A DNA stretch of 64,000 nt from Heloderma charlesbogerti (GCA_026122225.1 JANEZZ010002199.1:186001-250000), one strand, 5' to 3'; positions 1 through 11,049 are shown, counted from the first letter of the stretch. Notes: a model not told the origin generated them from the letters alone. Program-made: numbers and translations.

Positions 1-368
1 GTGAGTTCTTTGATGTAAAGTAAGAGTTCCACTTCTACAGAAGCACTTTCCACACTCTGTGCATTTATGTGGTTTTCCTTCTGTGTGAATGCTCGAATGT
101 TTATCTGAAGTTGATTTATCTTTGAATATTTCCCCCCACACTGGGCACTTGCTTCTTCTCTTCCCTTTGCCTTCTTCTGGGATCAGGAGATCGCGGGCAT
201 CAGCAACCTGAGAAGTAGAGGATTTGTTCCTACCCTTCTTGGATTGGTTTCCTTTATACCTCTTTTGTCTGTTTTGATTTCCAAATGTATCTTTTTTTAG
301 TTTGTTCTTGGTTGTTTCCAATGACAGCACACATGGCTTTGTATAAATTTCAGTGTCCTTCCCATCGT
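1..368 (-). CDS. Unit A: 5' part of C2H2 zinc-finger exon (runs off window)
   Basis: Beginning of the long terminal exon of a KRAB-ZNF gene; the protein would be a nuclear sequence-specific DNA-binding factor. On the minus strand the exon follows a C-rich polypyrimidine tract ending in AG at 370-369 and starts in phase 1, as in units B and C. The 122 codons seen are open. They encode a hydrophilic linker with TSQVADARDLLIPE, a degenerate finger (CPVW, where the second Cys is Trp) and one complete finger, HKCTECGKCF...HQRTH, reaching base 1. The linker is closely similar to that of unit B. The complete finger here is degenerate in B. The rest of the array lies left of the window, so finger number and stop are unknown. 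Confidence 0.93.
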
Positions 369-975
369 CTGTTGGGGGGGGGGGCAGGGAGAAACAGAAA
401 ATACTGTTAGGAGTTCAAGCTACAAAGTGACGATCTGATCAGAGATCAAGACCAATTAGCTATTTCTCTGATTTCGAGCACCTTCCCTTTCTTCTCTGTA
501 TGCAGTGCTGAAAGCTTAGGTTAACTTTTGGATACACTACTATCTCAGAAAAAACATGAATTCCTTTCTGATCCATTTCCCATGTGTTATCACTACGCCC
601 ACACACACGTGTGTGTTTTCCTCCTGTAATACATCACAGTTTGGCATCTGGATCTTTTGTTCACATTATATCCTTTCACTGAATGAACCCATTCTCCGCT
701 CAGGCCTGAGTAACTTTCTGGCCAATATTGGGTAAGGAATTCTCATGCCTGATCTTCCTGGCTTCTTGCCTACCTTCTGACACAGGACCCATCCACTGAA
801 AATTCTGTCACTCTCCTTTCTCCTAGGACATGGGCGGCCCTTTAATCTTGGACATACCATCTCCATTGCAGCATGGAGACAGGCCATCCAAGATGCAGGA
901 AAGGGCTAATGAAAAAAGACTCATGTCGGTGATTCACCAGACATGGTTAATGCTTGGTTTGTGTGTATGCAATGA

Positions 976-1228
976 AAGAGGGCTGATCATCTAAGCTTGG
1001 ATGAAGAAACTCTGCGGGAGGGAGAGATAGTTGCTGTCAGGGTGAATATGAGTGGGAAGGGCCACGTCGTATGTTCACCCGGAGAGAAACTGAACATATG
1101 TATCAAGAGCAAAGTGACTTTCAAATCAGGTTTGCAGCTGGGTCTGGATCCATCCCTGAGTCTGGATATGCAGCTCTCAGCGGAGGCCAGGAGTATCTTT
1201 GCAGAGCTGAGGCTGGAGCATCAACTAC
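976..1228 (+). other. Unidentified open stretch in unit A intron
   Basis: An open frame of about 84 codons starts after a stop at 973-975 and runs into a CR1 fragment. It reads as a mixed, plausible protein sequence (for example LREGEIVAVRVN). It has no ATG at its start and matches no family I recognise. It could be a fragment of an old transposon or retrocopy, or chance. It lies between the KRAB-B and finger exons of unit A on the opposite strand. Confidence 0.2.
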
Positions 1229-2205
1229 ATAAGAAGAGCCCTGCTGGACCAGACCAAGGGTCCATCTAGTCCAGCATTCTGTTCACACAGTGGCCAACCA
1301 GCTGTCGACCAGGAACCCACAAGCAGGGCTTGAGCGCAACAGCACCCTCCCACCCATGTTCCCCAGCAACTGGTGTACATAGGCTCAGTGCCTCTGGTAC
1401 TGGAGGTAGCCCATAGCCATCAAGACTAGTAGCCACTGATAGCCTTCTGTTCCAGGAATCTGTCCAACCCCCTTTTAAAGCCATCCAAACTGGTGGCCTT
1501 CACTACATCCTGTGGAAGCGAATTCCATAGTTTAACTCTGCGCTGTGTGAAGAAGCCCTTCCTTTTATCTGTCCTGAATCTCCCACCAGTCAGCTTCATA
1601 GGATGACCCCACTGGGTTCTAGTATTTTGAGAGAGGGAAAAAAATGTCTCCCTGTCCACGTTCTCCACACCAGGCATAATTCTGTAGACCTCTCTCATGT
1701 CTCCCCTTCCCCTCCTTTTTTCCAAGCTAAATAATCCCAGCTGTTTCAACCTTCCCTCATAGGGGAGATGCTCCAGCCCCTTGATCATTTTAGTTGCCCT
1801 TTTCTGCACCTTTTCCAGCTCTACAATATCTTGTTTTAGGTGTGGTGACCAAACCTGTACACGGTATTCCACGTGTAGTTGCACCATAGATTTGTATAGG
1901 GGCAGTATGATGTTGGCAGTTTTATTCTCAATTCCTTTTCTAATTATGCCTAACATGGAATTGCCTTTTTTTTTTTACAGCAGCCACACACTAGGTTGAC
2001 ATCTTCATTAAACTGTCCACCACAACCCCAAGATCTCTTTCCTGGTCAGTCACCGCTAGCTCAGATCCCATCAGGCTATACTTGAAGTTGGGATTTTTTG
2101 CCCCATCATGCATCACTTTACACTTGCTTGCACTGAACCGCATTTGCCATTTAGATGCCCATTCTCCCAGTTTGGGGAGATCCTACACTCTTTCCTAGAG
2201 GTGTC
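1229..2205 (-). mobile_element. CR1-type LINE fragment (3' part)
   Basis: On the minus strand, 1956-1426 translates to the C-terminal end of a CR1-type ORF2: LPLYKSMVQLHVEYRVQVW, then SLEKRRGRGDMREVYRIMPG and the FFTQRRVKLWNSLP block. The left part is the 3' UTR seen in other copies here, with the 'CTGGACCAGACCAAGGGTCC' type stretch at 1244-1263. The element is 5' truncated and sits in the intron between the KRAB-B and finger exons of unit A. It has no counterpart in B or C. Confidence 0.88.
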
Positions 2206-2279
2206 AGATCTGACCACAGTAACACACATGCCTTAGTTACATCTCGTTTGGGATTACCTTTGTGTGTTCTCTGCCTTTG

Positions 2280-2935
2280 AAGAGTGATGACAAACTTCAA
2301 CCGGTTCATAGGGCTGCAGCCAGAAGGTTAACTGGAGCCAATTATAAGGACCGTGCGACCCCCTTGTTACAAGAACTGCACTGATTCCTGGCTGGTTTCT
2401 AGGCACAATTCAAAATGCTAGTTGTGACTTACACAGCCCTAAATGACTTGGGGCGAGGTTCCCTCAGAGACTGCCATCTCATATTCAAGCCTACTCAGGT
2501 GTTCAGATCTCCCAGGGAGGTCCTTCTCTCAGTCCTGCCGATATCTCAGGCACGTTTGGTAGAGACATGAGAAAGGACCTTCTCAGTGGCTGTGCCCGAG
2601 CCGTGGAATTTCCTCCCCAGAAAAGCCCGTTTAGCCCTCTCTTTCATGTTCTTCTCCTGTCAGGTAAAGACATTTCTATTCAGTCAGGACTTTGGCTTCT
2701 CAAGCTGATGTTTTTATATATGGATTGTCTTAATATATTTTAAATTTGGCCGCTGCTGTGTCTTGGGCTTTTATCTGCTCTTCTTTTTTATTTTCTTATT
2801 GTTGACATTAAAAAAGTTACTGACTTTTAGAAAAAGTTTTATTGTATTTTTATTTTTGTTAGCAACCTTGGATACCACCTGCATTAAGCTGGGATATAAA
2901 CTGAAATAAGATGTATATCCATATATACATACTCA
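2280..2935 (+). mobile_element. L2-like LINE 3' end, ancestral to units A-C
   Basis: The plus strand carries degraded C-terminal L2-type sequence: a cluster resembling RFKMLVVTYTALNDLG, then the RDC...SREVLLSVLP block, then the KTFLF tail. An AT-rich 3' UTR ending near 2930 follows. Its tail lies about 20 bp from the KRAB-B exon of unit A. The same tail is in the same place and orientation beside KRAB-B of units B (15990-16150) and C (43620-44200). Confidence 0.8.
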
Positions 2936-2955
2936 AGAAATGTCTAAGAACCTAC

Positions 2956-3039
2956 CTGTCAGTCTCTCCTGGACAAACATCTCTTCTTCCTTATCTTCAA
3001 GCCAGGAGATGAGGTCAGGTCTGGGCATCAGAGGCCCAC
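2956..3039 (-). CDS. Unit A: KRAB-B exon
   Basis: An 84-bp exon (28 codons, phase 1 in and out) flanked on the minus strand by AG at 3041-3040 and a GTAGG donor at 2955-2951. It encodes GPLMPRPDLISWLEDKEEEM followed by FVQERLT, the classic KRAB B box with the PDLIxxLE core. In known KRAB-ZNF proteins this box supports the A box in recruiting the TRIM28 (KAP1) corepressor. It is closest to the KRAB-B of unit B, which is also 28 codons; C and D have 27. Confidence 0.93.
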
Positions 3040-3640
3040 CTTCATGGGAGAACAAAAGCCTAAGTGTTAGTTATGGCACTTGCGACTGCAAAAATATTTA
3101 CAAAACCTAAAGTCTTTGTTCCCCACTCCCTGCCCCACCCAACAGACAAACAGAATGAATGCCAGATATTATAAAACAGGGAAGTCACAGCTGAGGAGAG
3201 GACATGATGGGCCTGCAGTCATCCATCTGTTGTCTGCGCCTTTCCCAGAAAGGACTGAAATGTCAGATGACCAATGTTTAGTGCAGGAGAATTCAGCACT
3301 GTTCCCCTTGAAGGTACAACTCAAGCCAAAGAAGGAAAGTCCTTCCTAGAGATATATGCCTGCTTAGACCATCCCACTTCTTCTGAAGGACAGCCAGAAA
3401 GCATCTGCTCTTCTGCCCCCCAAATATTCTTGGCAAAGGGACCACCGGGTATGCAAAGAGCGCCTGAATCCTTGCCAGGCCAGAGGAAGGTAGCAGAAAA
3501 AGGCTAGGCTTAGACAGAACAGCCCAGGACAACCAACTGGCCACATTCGTCCTCTTTGGTGGCATCCTTACTGACGTAAAGAGACTGACATGAACTCAAT
3601 GCTTTAAGCATCTATCAAGAAAGGGAAAAGGGATCCTTAC

Positions 3641-3768
3641 CCAGGGAGTCCGCATTCCCATAATTCTCCAGCATGACTTCCCTGTGCTGCATCCTTTGGC
3701 CTGGGTCCAGCACAGCCCACTTCTCCTCTTTGAAATGCACAGACACACCCTCAAGAGGACGGGAAATC
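3641..3768 (-). CDS. Unit A: KRAB-A exon with 1-bp insertion
   Basis: This exon lies between a CTCAG acceptor (70-69 of the 3700 block) and a GGTAAGG donor. The downstream frame reads VSVHFKEEKWAVLDPGQRMQ, then [15 protein letters not shown], a KRAB A box with the MLE motif intact. The exon is 128 bp, against 127 bp in B, C and D. The extra base lies in the first 20 bp (TCCTCTTGAGG against TCCTTTGAGG). In the paralogous entry frame the sixth codon becomes TGA. The conserved EEW is EKW, and the LY before REVMLE is QH. Either unit A has lost a functional KRAB-A, or it initiates or splices differently. The exon identity is clear; whether it is functional is not. Confidence 0.88.
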
Positions 3769-3917
3769 CTGAGAAAAGACAAAAGCTTTTCTACTCACCA
3801 AAAAACTGGGCAATTGTGCTGCACTCTTGCTGTACCGACATCTTGCAGCAACAGAAGCAAAGCTAAAAAAAAAAAAGCTCTCAGCCTGTCCTGATTTCAG
3901 CCTCTCCTGCACATCTC

Positions 3918-4181
3918 TCAAACACTCTGTGCCTCACCTGAGCTGGGAGACTTGAGACCAGAAAATTGCCCAGGAGCTGCAACCCTCTTTGTGGCCAGAC
4001 CTGGCGTCCTCCTCTGTGTCGCAGAGCTGCCCCCATTGCCAGGGGAAAGGAGGATGCTCGTTGTGATGATACAAGTGGTACCTCCTTGCCAGAAATTAGC
4101 CTTGCTCCAAAGCTCCTCTAATGGCCAGAGCTGGATTTCCCCTTCACACAGGAGCGCCAGCCCCATCGCCAGCCAAACCAA
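3918..4181 (-). other. Possible alternative or 5' exon, shared with unit C
   Basis: On the minus strand this stretch ends at a good donor (CTCAG|GTGAGG, around 3936). It resembles 45485-45750 in unit C, which ends at CTCCG|GTAAGG. Both copies carry a similar open frame (for example GLATKRVAAPG here, DLAAKRGLAPG there) and lie between the start-type exon and KRAB-A. Unit B has lost the segment. It may be an alternative 5' exon, or simply paralogous intron. Confidence 0.35.
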
Positions 4182-4489
4182 GGCCTCTCTCTGCCTGGGA
4201 TGCGTGAGTCTCCTCGCCAGGAACTACCCTGGGAGCCAGGCCAGCCTTCGTGGACATGTCCCTCGTGAGGCCTACATGAGACATGGGGCAGAAGGTTCCC
4301 TCTTCAGGGTAGACAAACTTCTGAATCAACAAAGGCTACTACAACAACAACTGCAGGGGAACAATGTGAGAGGCCTGCTGCCTTGAAGCTGCCCTCATCA
4401 GGGTCAGAAAAACTGGCAGGAAAAGAAATGCTGAAACTACAGAATGTTCATGAACTAAATCTCTGTGAAAGCTCTGTGTTGCTGCTGCT

Positions 4490-4660
4490 GCTATTTTATT
4501 TATTTCCTTCCTTAATTGATATCCCACCTTTCTGCCAAAGAATAGCCCTCAAGGCAGCTAACATTAAAATCCAGATTAAAAACAAAATCTTAATTAAAAT
4601 ATACCATAGAAATAAATTAAGAACACAAAGATAAAACAAATAAGCAGCACCAGCCAATTA
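4490..4660 (-). mobile_element. LINE 3' UTR-like tail
   Basis: A stretch starting with the typical LINE-tail pattern on the minus strand (TATCCCACCTTTCTGCC read on plus) and followed by A-rich sequence. It resembles the 3' tails of the L2-like copies elsewhere in the window. No coding part is present. Confidence 0.5.
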
Positions 4661-4765
4661 AAACACCCCTGCAGCAACAGACCAGCTTACATGCCAAAGG
4701 CCTGCCTGAATAAAGCAGGCAGGACTGGGGAAGCTCCTCTCACAGAAGGGACTACGGGTGATTTT

Positions 4766-4784
4766 ATTTGCATAGCCCCGCCTC
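4766..4784 (-). promoter_or_regulatory. Octamer plus GC-box pair in unit A
   Basis: Plus-strand ATTTGCATAGCCCCGCCTC combines a perfect octamer (ATGCAAAT on minus) with an Sp1-type GC box. It lies about 70 bp inside the intron after the start-type exon. The identical 19 bases recur at the same place in unit B (17607-17625) and are degenerate in unit C. A regulatory role is inferred from motif and conservation only. Confidence 0.4.
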
Positions 4785-4851
4785 TGAACCAAGTGGGAGG
4801 AGCAACCCCCTCCTAGGTCACCTCCGCCACCGAAAGGGAAGCCTCCCTCAC

Positions 4852-4929
4852 CTGAGATGGGGGCAGAGCAGCTCCTTCCGTTTCCGCCCAAAGAGGAGCA
4901 GACCTGGAATTCTCACTGTTATTTTCCCA
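4852..4929 (-). CDS. Unit A: start-type exon, ATG lost
   Basis: Homologous to the first coding exons of units B and D: AG at 4931-4930, donor CTCAG|GTGAGG at 4851. After the point where B has its ATG the frame stays open and phase 0 (SRSAPLWAETEGAALPPSQ). A one-base deletion and substitutions have removed the ATG itself. Together with the KRAB-A insertion, this argues that unit A does not make the usual KRAB-ZNF protein from this exon. Confidence 0.7.
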
Positions 4930-5079
4930 CTGCCTCTAAGGGTGACAAAAAAGATGGCAGGACACATATTTCCTGTGCCAATTTCTTGTATGAAAACAGC
5001 ATCATTCTATTTGCCTTGAGGCACAATTCAAGATGATGGATTTTAGTCTTTGCTAGTATATCTCTCACCTTCAGCAAAG

Positions 5080-7745
5080 GAGATCGTTACCTTGTCGTGG
5101 TGCTGGAGCTTGAGCACCTCAATGATGTCGTGAGCTAAACCGTGAAGGGACACCCAAGACGGGAAGGTCATGGCAGAGAGGTCAGACTAAATACGATCCC
5201 TGGGGAAGGAAACGGCAACCCACCCCAGTATTCTTGCCATGAAAACTAAATGGATCAGTACAACCAGAGATATGTCGGCACACCCTCGGAAGATGGGACT
5301 CCCAGGTCGGAAGATGGTCAAAAAGCTACTGGGGAGGAACAGAGGATAAGTTCAACTAGCCCCAGATGTGATGACGCAGCTAGCTCAAAGCTGAAAGGAC
5401 GGCTAGCAGCCGACGGTGCTGGTGGTGAATGACGAATCCGATGTTCTAAAGGTCAACACACCATAGGAACCTGGAATGTAAGATCTATGAGCCAGGGCAA
5501 ATTAGATGTGGTTATTGGGGAGATGTCAAGATTAAATATAGGCATTTTGGGTGTCAGTGAACTGAAATGGACTGGAATGGGCCACTTCACATCAAATGAC
5601 CACCAGATCTACTACTGTGGACAAGAGGACCACAGAAGAAATGGAGTAGCCTTCATAATTAATAATCAAGTGGCTAAAGCGGTGCTTGGATACAATCAAA
5701 AAAATGACAGAATGCTCTCAATTCGAATTCAGGGTAAGCCATTTAACATCACAGTGATCCAAATATATGCCCCAACCACAGATGGTGAAGAAGCAGAAGT
5801 AGATCAGTTCTATGAGGATCTGCAGCACCTACTGGATAGTACGCCAAAAAGAGATGTGATTTTCATTACAGGAGACTGGAATGCTAAGGTGGGTAGTCAA
5901 ACGACACCTGGAATTACAGGCAAGCATGGTCTGGGAGAACAAAATGAAGCAGGACATAGGCTGATAGAATTTTGCCAAGACAACTCACTGTGCATAACAA
6001 ACACTCTCTTCCAACAACCTAAGAGACGACTTTATACATGGACTTCACCAGATGGTCGACACCGAAATCAGATTGACTACATCCTTTGTAGCCAAAGGTG
6101 GCGGACATCTGTGCAGTCGGTAAAAACAAGACCTGGAGCTGATTGTACTTCAGATCACAAACTTCTTATTGCACAATTTAGAATCAGACTAAAGAGAACA
6201 GGGAAGACCCACAGATCAGTTAGATATGAGCTCACTAATATTCCTAATGAATATGCAGTGGAGGTGAAGAATAGATTTAAGGCACTAGATTTAGTAGATA
6301 GGGTCCCAGAAGAACTATGGACAGAAGTTCGCAACATTGTTCAGGAGGCGGCAACAAAAAACGTCCCAAAGAAAAAGAAAACCAAGAAGGCAAGATGGCT
6401 GTCTGCTGAGACACTGGAAGCAGCCCAAGAAAGAAGGAAAGCAAAAGGCAACAGTGATCGGGGGAGATATACCCAATTAAATGCAAAATTCCAGAGGTTA
6501 GCCAGAAGAGATAAGGAATTATTTTTAAACAAGCAATGCGCGGAAGCGGAAGAAGATAATAGAATAGGAAGGACAAGAGACCTCTTCCAGAAAATTAGAA
6601 ACATCGGAGGTAAATTCCAGGCAAAAATGGGTATGATCAAAAACAAAGATGGCAAGGACCTAACAGAAGCAGAAGAGATCAAGAAAAGGTGGCAAGAATA
6701 TATGGAAGATCTGTATAGGAAGGATAATAATATCGGGGATAGATTTGACAGTGTGGTCAGTGAGCTAGAGCCAGACATCCTGAAGAGTGAGGTTGAATGG
6801 GCCTTACGAAGCATTGCTAATAACGAGGCAGCAGGAGATGATGGTATCCCAGCTGAACTGTTTAAAATCTTGCAAGATGATGCTGTCAAGGTGATGCATG
6901 CCATATGCCAGCAAGTTTGGAAAACACAAGAATGGCCAACAGAATGGAAAAAAATCAACCTTTATCCCCATACCAAAAAAGGGAAGCACCAAAGAATGTT
7001 CAAACTATCGAACAGTGGCACTTATTTCACATGCCAGTAAGGTAATGCTCAAGATCTTGCCAGGTAGACTCCAGCAATTCATGGAATGAGAATTGCCAGA
7101 TGTACAAGCTGGGTTTAGAAAAGGCAGAAGAACTAGAGACCAAATTGCCAATATCCACTGGATAATGGAGAAAGCCAGGGAGTTTCAGAAAAACATCTAT
7201 TTCTGTTTTATTGACTACTCTAAAGCCTTTGACTGTGTGGATCATAACAAATTGTGGCAAGTTCTTGGTGGTCTGGGGATACCAAGTCATCTTGTCTGCC
7301 TCCTGAGGAATCTGTATAACGACCAAGTAGCAATGGTAAGAACAGACCACGGAACAACAGACTGGTTTAAGATTGGGAAAGGAGTATGGCAGGGTTGTAT
7401 ACTCTCACCCTACCTAGTCAACCTGTACGCAGAACACATCATGCGACACGCTGGGCTCGATGAATCCAAGGCTGGAGTTAAAATCGCTGGACGAAACATT
7501 AACAATCTCAGATATGCAGATGATACCACTTTGATGGCTGAAAGCGAGGAGGAGCTGAGGAACCTTATGATGAAGGTGAAAGAAGAAAGTGCAAAAGCTG
7601 GGTTGCAGTTCAACCTCAAAAAAAACCAAGATTATGGCAACCAGCTTGATTGATAACTGGCAAATAGAGGGAGAAAACGTGGAGGCGGTGACAGACTTTG
7701 TCTTTCTAGGGGCAGAGATTACTGCAGACGCTGACTGCAGCCAGG
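5080..7745 (+). mobile_element. RTE/BovB LINE, nearly full 5' part, 3' truncated
   Basis: About 2.7 kb of BovB-type LINE: the 5' leader from about 5080, then apurinic endonuclease and reverse transcriptase coding sequence. The alignment ends abruptly after FLGAEITADADCSQE at about 7740, where the GC-rich repeat begins. The 3' domain and the (AAC)n tail, seen in separate BovB tails at 23569, 21915 and 60319, are missing. The element lies between units A and B on the opposite strand. BovB is a hallmark of squamate genomes and is known for horizontal transfer among vertebrates. Confidence 0.93.
5487..7740 (+). pseudogene. BovB ORF2: endonuclease + reverse transcriptase, broken
   Basis: The first 480 or so codons are intact and carry the endonuclease: GILGVSELKWTGMG, VIQIYAPT, FITGDWNAKVG, RNQIDYIL and CTSDHKLL. 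The RT region follows, with DGIPAELFK, QAGFRKGRRTRDQI, FIDYSKAFDCVDH, GCILSPYL and the catalytic YADD near 7513. A +1 frameshift near 6960 makes the first frame stop at 7040. There is an in-frame TGA at 7087-7089. A second frameshift near 7620 moves the end into another frame. ATG 5487 follows a typical leader. The enzyme would copy its own RNA at a nicked genomic target, but this copy is dead. Confidence 0.9.
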
Positions 7746-8307
7746 AAATGTGGCTCTCCTCCACCTCTGGAGTACGAAAGCAGCCCCTACCCCCCAACAA
7801 GGCTGCTGCCACCCCCGCCCCAGGGTGACGGGATAGGGCTCCAGGAGGGGAGGAGAGGAAAATCGTGCCATAGAAAGAATGAAAGCGGGGGGGGGGGGGA
7901 GGAAGCAGCTGGATCAGTCTGGATCCTTTAGAGGTCCCGCTCCCTATTTTGCGTTTTGAGGGAGTTCTTCTCCCCCCCCCCGCCTCCCGCCAGGCTGCTG
8001 ACTCCGCACCACGGTTCCCTCTCCCCACCCGCGCCGCCGGCCCCGTATCCCATTCGGACCTGCCTTATCGACGGGGCGGGGTGCGTGGGGGTGCTCCAGA
8101 GAAGAGCATGCAACAGAAACCAGCTGTTTGGGCCCCACTTTGCAGCTGGCCTGCATGGATCAGCCTCCAGCTCACGCTCCCCAGAAATGAGCGTGCTTCG
8201 CTCTTTCCCCCACCAATCCTTCCACAAAAAAATAGAATCCTTGGCTCCCTGCACCCCTCGCCCCAACTCTGCACCTTTACCTCTTTGCATCGTGCTCCCC
8301 ACTCTTT

Positions 8308-8355
<48 letters not shown>

Positions 8356-8500
8356 CCCCCCGTCCCGCCCTCCAAGCAACCGCACTGGGCCCTTTTCCCT
8401 TCCTCCCCCCCCTTAAGATTTCTTGCCTCTCTAGGAAGCAGAGCTCAGTTCTCCCTTGGAGGGCTGAAAGCTGCCCCCCCCTCCCCCTCTCTGCAAACCT
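7745..8500 (+). repeat. GC-rich repeat family, copy 1
   Basis: A GC-rich 0.75-kb segment with blocks in the same order at 22277-23010 and 58077-58740. Shared blocks include GGCTCTCCTCCA, GCCCCACTTTGCAG, TTTACCTCTTTG and the end block CCTGCCTCTCTAGGAA. In this copy it abuts the broken end of BovB and contains a GCA run. Long frames exist in it (for example a polySer frame) but they are not shared by the other copies, so I treat it as non-coding. Confidence 0.7.
8308..8352 (+). repeat. (GCA)15 trinucleotide repeat
   Basis: Fifteen uninterrupted GCA units inside copy 1 of the GC-rich repeat. The other two copies lack the run at this position, so it expanded in this copy alone. Confidence 0.98.
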
Positions 8501-8799
8501 TTCAGCTGCACGCATTGAATCTTAACAACCAGCCGGACGGCTCCTTCCTGGCGGCTGCTTTGTCTCCCCAGAATAAGCGAGGAGCCAGCAGGGAGGGAGA
8601 CCTGCAGCTCCAGGGCAGGGGGGAAAGCCAGCTCCCCCGCCCGGTCGGCCAGCCATCCTTATTTATATCCCGCCTTTCTTCCTTGGAACTGCACAGGGCC
8701 GAGGAAGGCAACACGAGCACGTCCAAATGCTTTGGGCTGCAACTCCCACAATCCCCGTCCAATCGCCCTGAAGGCAGGGAGTTGTAGTCCAAACCCTAC

Positions 8800-8848
8800 G
8801 GTGCGATCCTATGCGTGTTTCCCTGTCTAAACATGCATAGGATTGCAC
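8800..8848. repeat. Fold-back element core
   Basis: Near-perfect 21-bp inverted repeat (GGTGCGATCCTATGCGTGTTT and its complement with a few changes) around an 8-base centre. The same termini (GTGCAATCCTATG...TTTAGACAG) bound the larger palindromic elements at 23458, 52462, 57307 and 57926. Confidence 0.75.
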
Positions 8849-8964
8849 CCCGGGGTTTGGACTACAACTCCGACTTGTGAGCTTCCCATAGGCGACGGGT
8901 TGGCCGCTGTGGGAACAGAATGATGGACTCGATGGAGCTCTAAGGCCTACAACTCCCAGCATTC

Positions 8965-9545
8965 CCCAGCCAGGCTTAAGAACATAAGAAAAGTGCTGGA
9001 TCAGGGCAAGGGTCCGTCTAGTCCAGCATTCTGTTCCCACGGTGCCTTTGGGAAGCCCCAAGTAGGTAAAGGTAAAGGTGTCCCCAACCAGTCGTGTCCG
9101 ACTCTAGGGTGTGGTGCTCATTTCCATTTCTAAGCTGAAGAGCCAGCGCTGTCCGAAGACGCTTCCGTGGTCATGTGGCCGGCATGACTGAACACCGAGG
9201 TGCACGGAACGCTGTCACCTTTCCCGCCGAGGCGGTACCTATTTATCTACTTGCAATTCCTTGCTTTCGAACTGCTAGGTTGGCAGAAGCCGGGACTGAA
9301 GACGGGAGCTCACTCCGTCACGCGGCACTCGGGTCTCGAACTGCTGTCCTGCTGACCTTCCCATCTCCATTTCATTGCAATGCCACCCCCTGGTCATGTT
9401 CCCCAGCAGCTGATATACAGATATACAGATACCAGCAGCTGGTAGCTGTATCCTCAGATACAGGAGGCAATATATATAGCCATCATGACCAATAGCCACT
9501 GGTAGCCTTATCCTCCCTGAATTTGTCTGATTCCCTGCTTCCAGA
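8965..9545 (-). mobile_element. CR1 3' UTR fragment split by a SINE
   Basis: Two pieces, 8975-9060 and about 9395-9545, match successive parts of the CR1 3' region seen at 1229-1450 (GTCCAGCATTCTGTTCCCAC, then CCCCAGCAGCTG and AGCCACTGGTAGCC). A SINE at 9064-9394 separates them. Confidence 0.65.
9064..9394 (-). mobile_element. tRNA-derived SINE with RTE/BovB-like tail
   Basis: Begins on plus with AGGTAAAGGTAAAGGT and contains GTCGTGTCCGACTC, a stretch shared with the BovB 3' end, as expected for a SINE mobilised by BovB. The right part has TTTCGAACTGCTAGGTTGGCAG and a degraded B box. This matches the general plan of squamate (Sauria/Squam-type) SINEs. The exact subfamily is not assigned. Confidence 0.65.
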
Positions 9546-9596
9546 TGGCACTGGCTTGCCTATCTCTGCTGTAAGTTTTGCCATACGGTCTCTTAG

Positions 9597-9870
9597 GAAA
9601 GGTTCCTCCTGTGCATGCACCGGGTCATTGCTGACCCCTAGAGGGACACCGCTTATGCTGGCGTTTTCATGGCAGACTATAGCGGGGTAGTTTGCCATTG
9701 CCTTCCCCAGTCGTGACTACCTTTCCCCCAGCAAGCTGGGTGCTCATTTTACCAACCTCGGAAGGATGGAAAGCTGAGTTGACCTGAGCCGGCTACCCGA
9801 GACCCAGCTTCCGCTGGGATCGAACTCAGGTCGTGGGGAGAGTTTTGGTTGCAATAACCAGATCCCAACT
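9597..9870 (-). mobile_element. tRNA-derived SINE, second type
   Basis: The stretch with AAGCTGGGTGCTCATTTTAC, GGAAGGATGGAAAGCTGAG and GGGATCGAACTCAGG (B box on minus) has the form of a squamate tRNA-derived SINE. It lies directly after the CR1/SINE composite. Confidence 0.55.
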
Positions 9871-9914
9871 GGCTTCACTTCAGTCACTGGCTGAATCATG
9901 GGCCTTCCAGCCAT

Positions 9915-10125
9915 CGCCCTGGGACCGCCTACCTGGAACTCAAGTGACAGGGAATGTAGGTGAAACATGCTTTGTGCCCAGGCCCATAATTTTTCTCCTG
10001 GAACTGTGTTTGTCTCCATTGTCTTGTCCATTTTCACCAGCAACCTTCTGTATAGGATGGACACACAATTCAGTGGGATTCAACCTGAGAACCACTGACA
10101 TCCATATTGTATTAATCAAAGTGGG
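9915..10125. repeat. Dispersed ~210-bp repeat, copy 1
   Basis: Clearly similar, in the same orientation, to 25182-25400. Shared blocks are CCCTGGGAC-GCCTACC, GGTGAAACAT, TTTTGTGCCCA, CCATTTTCACCAG and CCTTCTGTATAGGA. I cannot place it in a family. Confidence 0.7.
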
Positions 10126-11049
10126 CTGTGCACAGCCCCCCAAACTGCTTTGGAGGCCCCAAATAGGCCCTGACCTGCTTTGGCCTGCTCTGGGGCCGGG
10201 CCGACCTGCTTTCACCTCTGGGTTCAAAGCAAGATCTGGAGACCTGAAGCAGTGGAGCCCACCACTGCGCAAGACCCCCTGCTCCTTACCTGGATCTGTT
10301 GGGAGTGCCCGCAGCCGTTGGCCTCTGCAAGGCAGTCACCACTTTTTTTAAAATGGCGTGTCCTCTGACCAGAAGAAGTCACCGTTTCGAAAGGAAATGG
10401 CAACTCCCTCCAAGATGGCAACGGCTGTGGGTGCTCCACAGGTAAGGAGTAAGGGGCTCGTGTGGCTGGGCAAGGCGGCTGTCCAGATCAGGCCTTAGCA
10501 CTTCAGAACGATCCAACTCACTTCAGAGCACTTTGGCTTGATCCTGACCTGCTCTAGAACCGCACCGCTTCGGCCCAAAGTGCTCTGATCCTCTTCAGGA
10601 TTCGGTCAGAAGCAGTGCACAGCCCTAAAACCAAGGCAGAACTTCACTGAGTTCTGCCTCGATGGGGAAATTAGCTGCATTCTTGGTGAAGCGGAGCTCC
10701 GGCCTAAAGTTAGTTTTTGAGACTGCGGGAAGGAGCTTTCCCGAGGATTTAAGCATACACATCCATGCACACACAAAGAGGGGAAAGGAGTGCGTGTGTG
10801 TGTATGCTACCTTTTGTACAATAAACTCCAAGAGCAATATACCTTTCCCTGAGCTGAAGCCCTGTCCAGCAGGCAGGAAGAAGCAAGACTTGCAACTCCT
10901 GGTCTCAGGTGAAGAGGAAGGAAAACAGGAAGAAAAAAGATGGATCGTCATTTGGATATTGCAAATGAGAAGGCAGATTGTGTCTTGTTCAGCTACTGAA
11001 TTATTACTATTCAGTGCAGGAATTAGTCTGTGCCAGTTTTTAGGATTTA

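Noticed and set aside
7956..8525. Open frame with a polySer/polyGln tract over the GCA run
   Set aside because: The frame is not conserved in the two other copies of the GC-rich repeat and has no domain or exon context.
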